Assembly: GCA_002386405.1 (NCBI GenBank)
Contig: DGIP01000168.1
Coordinates: 1-6,233 of the forward strand
Direction of reading: 5' to 3'
Source of the DNA: Stenotrophomonas maltophilia
GTDB taxonomy: Bacteria > Pseudomonadota > Gammaproteobacteria > Xanthomonadales > Xanthomonadaceae
Length of the DNA stretch: 6,233 nt
Shown: one piece after another, positions 6,045 to 6,233 of the stretch
Numbering within the stretch: the first letter of the stretch is position 1
How the letters are laid out: each line of letters opens with the position of its first letter
Made by a program: the position numbers and the translations under genes
Notes under the pieces: generated by a model
Seen by the model: only the letters and a program-made list of their open reading frames with translations
Databases searched by the model: none
Told to the model about the DNA's origin: nothing

Positions 6045-6120
6045 GCGAAGCGCGAACGGCAGCGTTTCAGTTTTTCCGGGCTGGGGAGGCCGGCGGGCAG
6101 ATGGTCGCGGGCGGAAACGA

Positions 6121-6147
6121 GAGCAGCCACGCAGGGCGTGGCTCTAC
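6121..6147 (-). repeat. REP-type hairpin of the SMAG/GTAG kind
   Basis: Read on the minus strand, GTAG (6147-6144) heads an 8-bp perfect stem AGCCACGC and GCGTGGCT with loop CCT, then GCTC. The GTAG head followed by an imperfect palindrome is the defining form of the SMAG repetitive extragenic palindromes of Stenotrophomonas maltophilia. It lies about 90 bases before mutL, in noncoding DNA, as such elements usually do. Family membership is from memory of the consensus form, not from a search. Confidence 0.7.
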
Positions 6148-6173
6148 GCGGTTGCCACCAATAACTCATGACA

Positions 6174-6197
6174 AAGATCGGCGCCGCCGTTGATCTT
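6174..6197. repeat. Second inverted repeat near the right edge
   Basis: AAGATCGGCG and CGTTGATCTT flank a four-base loop. On the plus-strand RNA all ten positions pair, two as G-U; on the minus strand two A-C mismatches interrupt the stem, which is followed by TTTGT. It could be a weak terminator for a leftward gene lying beyond the window, or part of a larger repeat unit. A short motif GTGGCTAC just after it (6201-6208) echoes the SMAG arm. Confidence 0.45.
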
Positions 6198-6233
6198 CTC
6201 GTGGCTACCGGTACACCGTCGAGGGTCGGCGGG

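Noticed and set aside
4239..6164. A 641-codon open frame antisense to mutL
   Set aside because: MutL is a full-length match to a conserved family. The antisense translation is rich in Arg, His, Gln and Ala with no recognisable domain, as expected when strong third-position G+C bias removes stops.
6029..6169. A minus-strand frame from ATG 6169 whose TGA overlaps the mutL ATG as ATGA, and which is open to the window edge
   Set aside because: The overlap looks operon-like, but the frame runs through the REP hairpin and its translation has Arg/Ala/Cys-rich noncoding character with no ribosome site before ATG 6169. It remains a small possibility that only extended sequence can exclude.
1..6233. 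CRISPR arrays, insertion sequences, prophage, defence islands or tRNA genes
   Set aside because: Reading both strands I found no regularly spaced repeats, transposase or integrase signatures, terminal inverted repeats or cloverleaf sequences; the region reads as core chromosome.

Overview
This looks like an ordinary chromosomal segment from a Stenotrophomonas-like member of the Xanthomonadaceae (Gammaproteobacteria). It is strongly G+C-rich with heavy G/C use at third codon positions. The set mutL, a DUF1684 lipoprotein, a TraB/GumN-family protein, phaB and phaR fits this family. A hairpin beginning with GTAG at 6121-6147 resembles the SMAG/GTAG repetitive extragenic palindromes described in Stenotrophomonas maltophilia. 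The genus call rests on that repeat and remembered protein similarity, not on a search.

Layout. Three genes read rightward: the 3' part of gluQRS (2-721), phaB (789-1529) and phaR (1666-2196). Three genes read leftward and meet them tail to tail: mutL (6032 to 4173), a DUF1684 lipoprotein (4161 to 3226) and a secreted TraB/GumN protein (3223 to 2279). A hairpin with a T-tract on both strands (2227-2259) sits between the two gene sets and probably terminates both. The 201 bases right of mutL hold a probable mutL promoter, a REP hairpin, a second inverted repeat and no convincing gene.

How the genes work together. PhaB supplies (R)-3-hydroxybutyryl-CoA for polyhydroxybutyrate and PhaR represses PHB genes and senses the polymer, so these two form a partial PHB module. 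The thiolase, synthase and phasin genes are not in view. GluQRS, a tRNA-modifying enzyme, is only a neighbour. On the other strand mutL, the DUF1684 gene and the TraB/GumN gene are spaced 11 and 2 bases apart, with ribosome-binding sites at or inside the preceding stop regions, so they look like one translationally coupled operon. Mismatch repair is therefore co-expressed with two cell-envelope proteins of unclear role.

I see no CRISPR array, insertion sequence, prophage, toxin-antitoxin pair, tRNA or rRNA, and no strong case for a new system. The points most worth a second look are the TGC-rich palindromic candidate PhaR operator before phaR, an orphan near-perfect Shine-Dalgarno in the phaR leader, a possibly leaderless mutL mRNA, and the mutL-DUF1684-TraB/GumN coupling.
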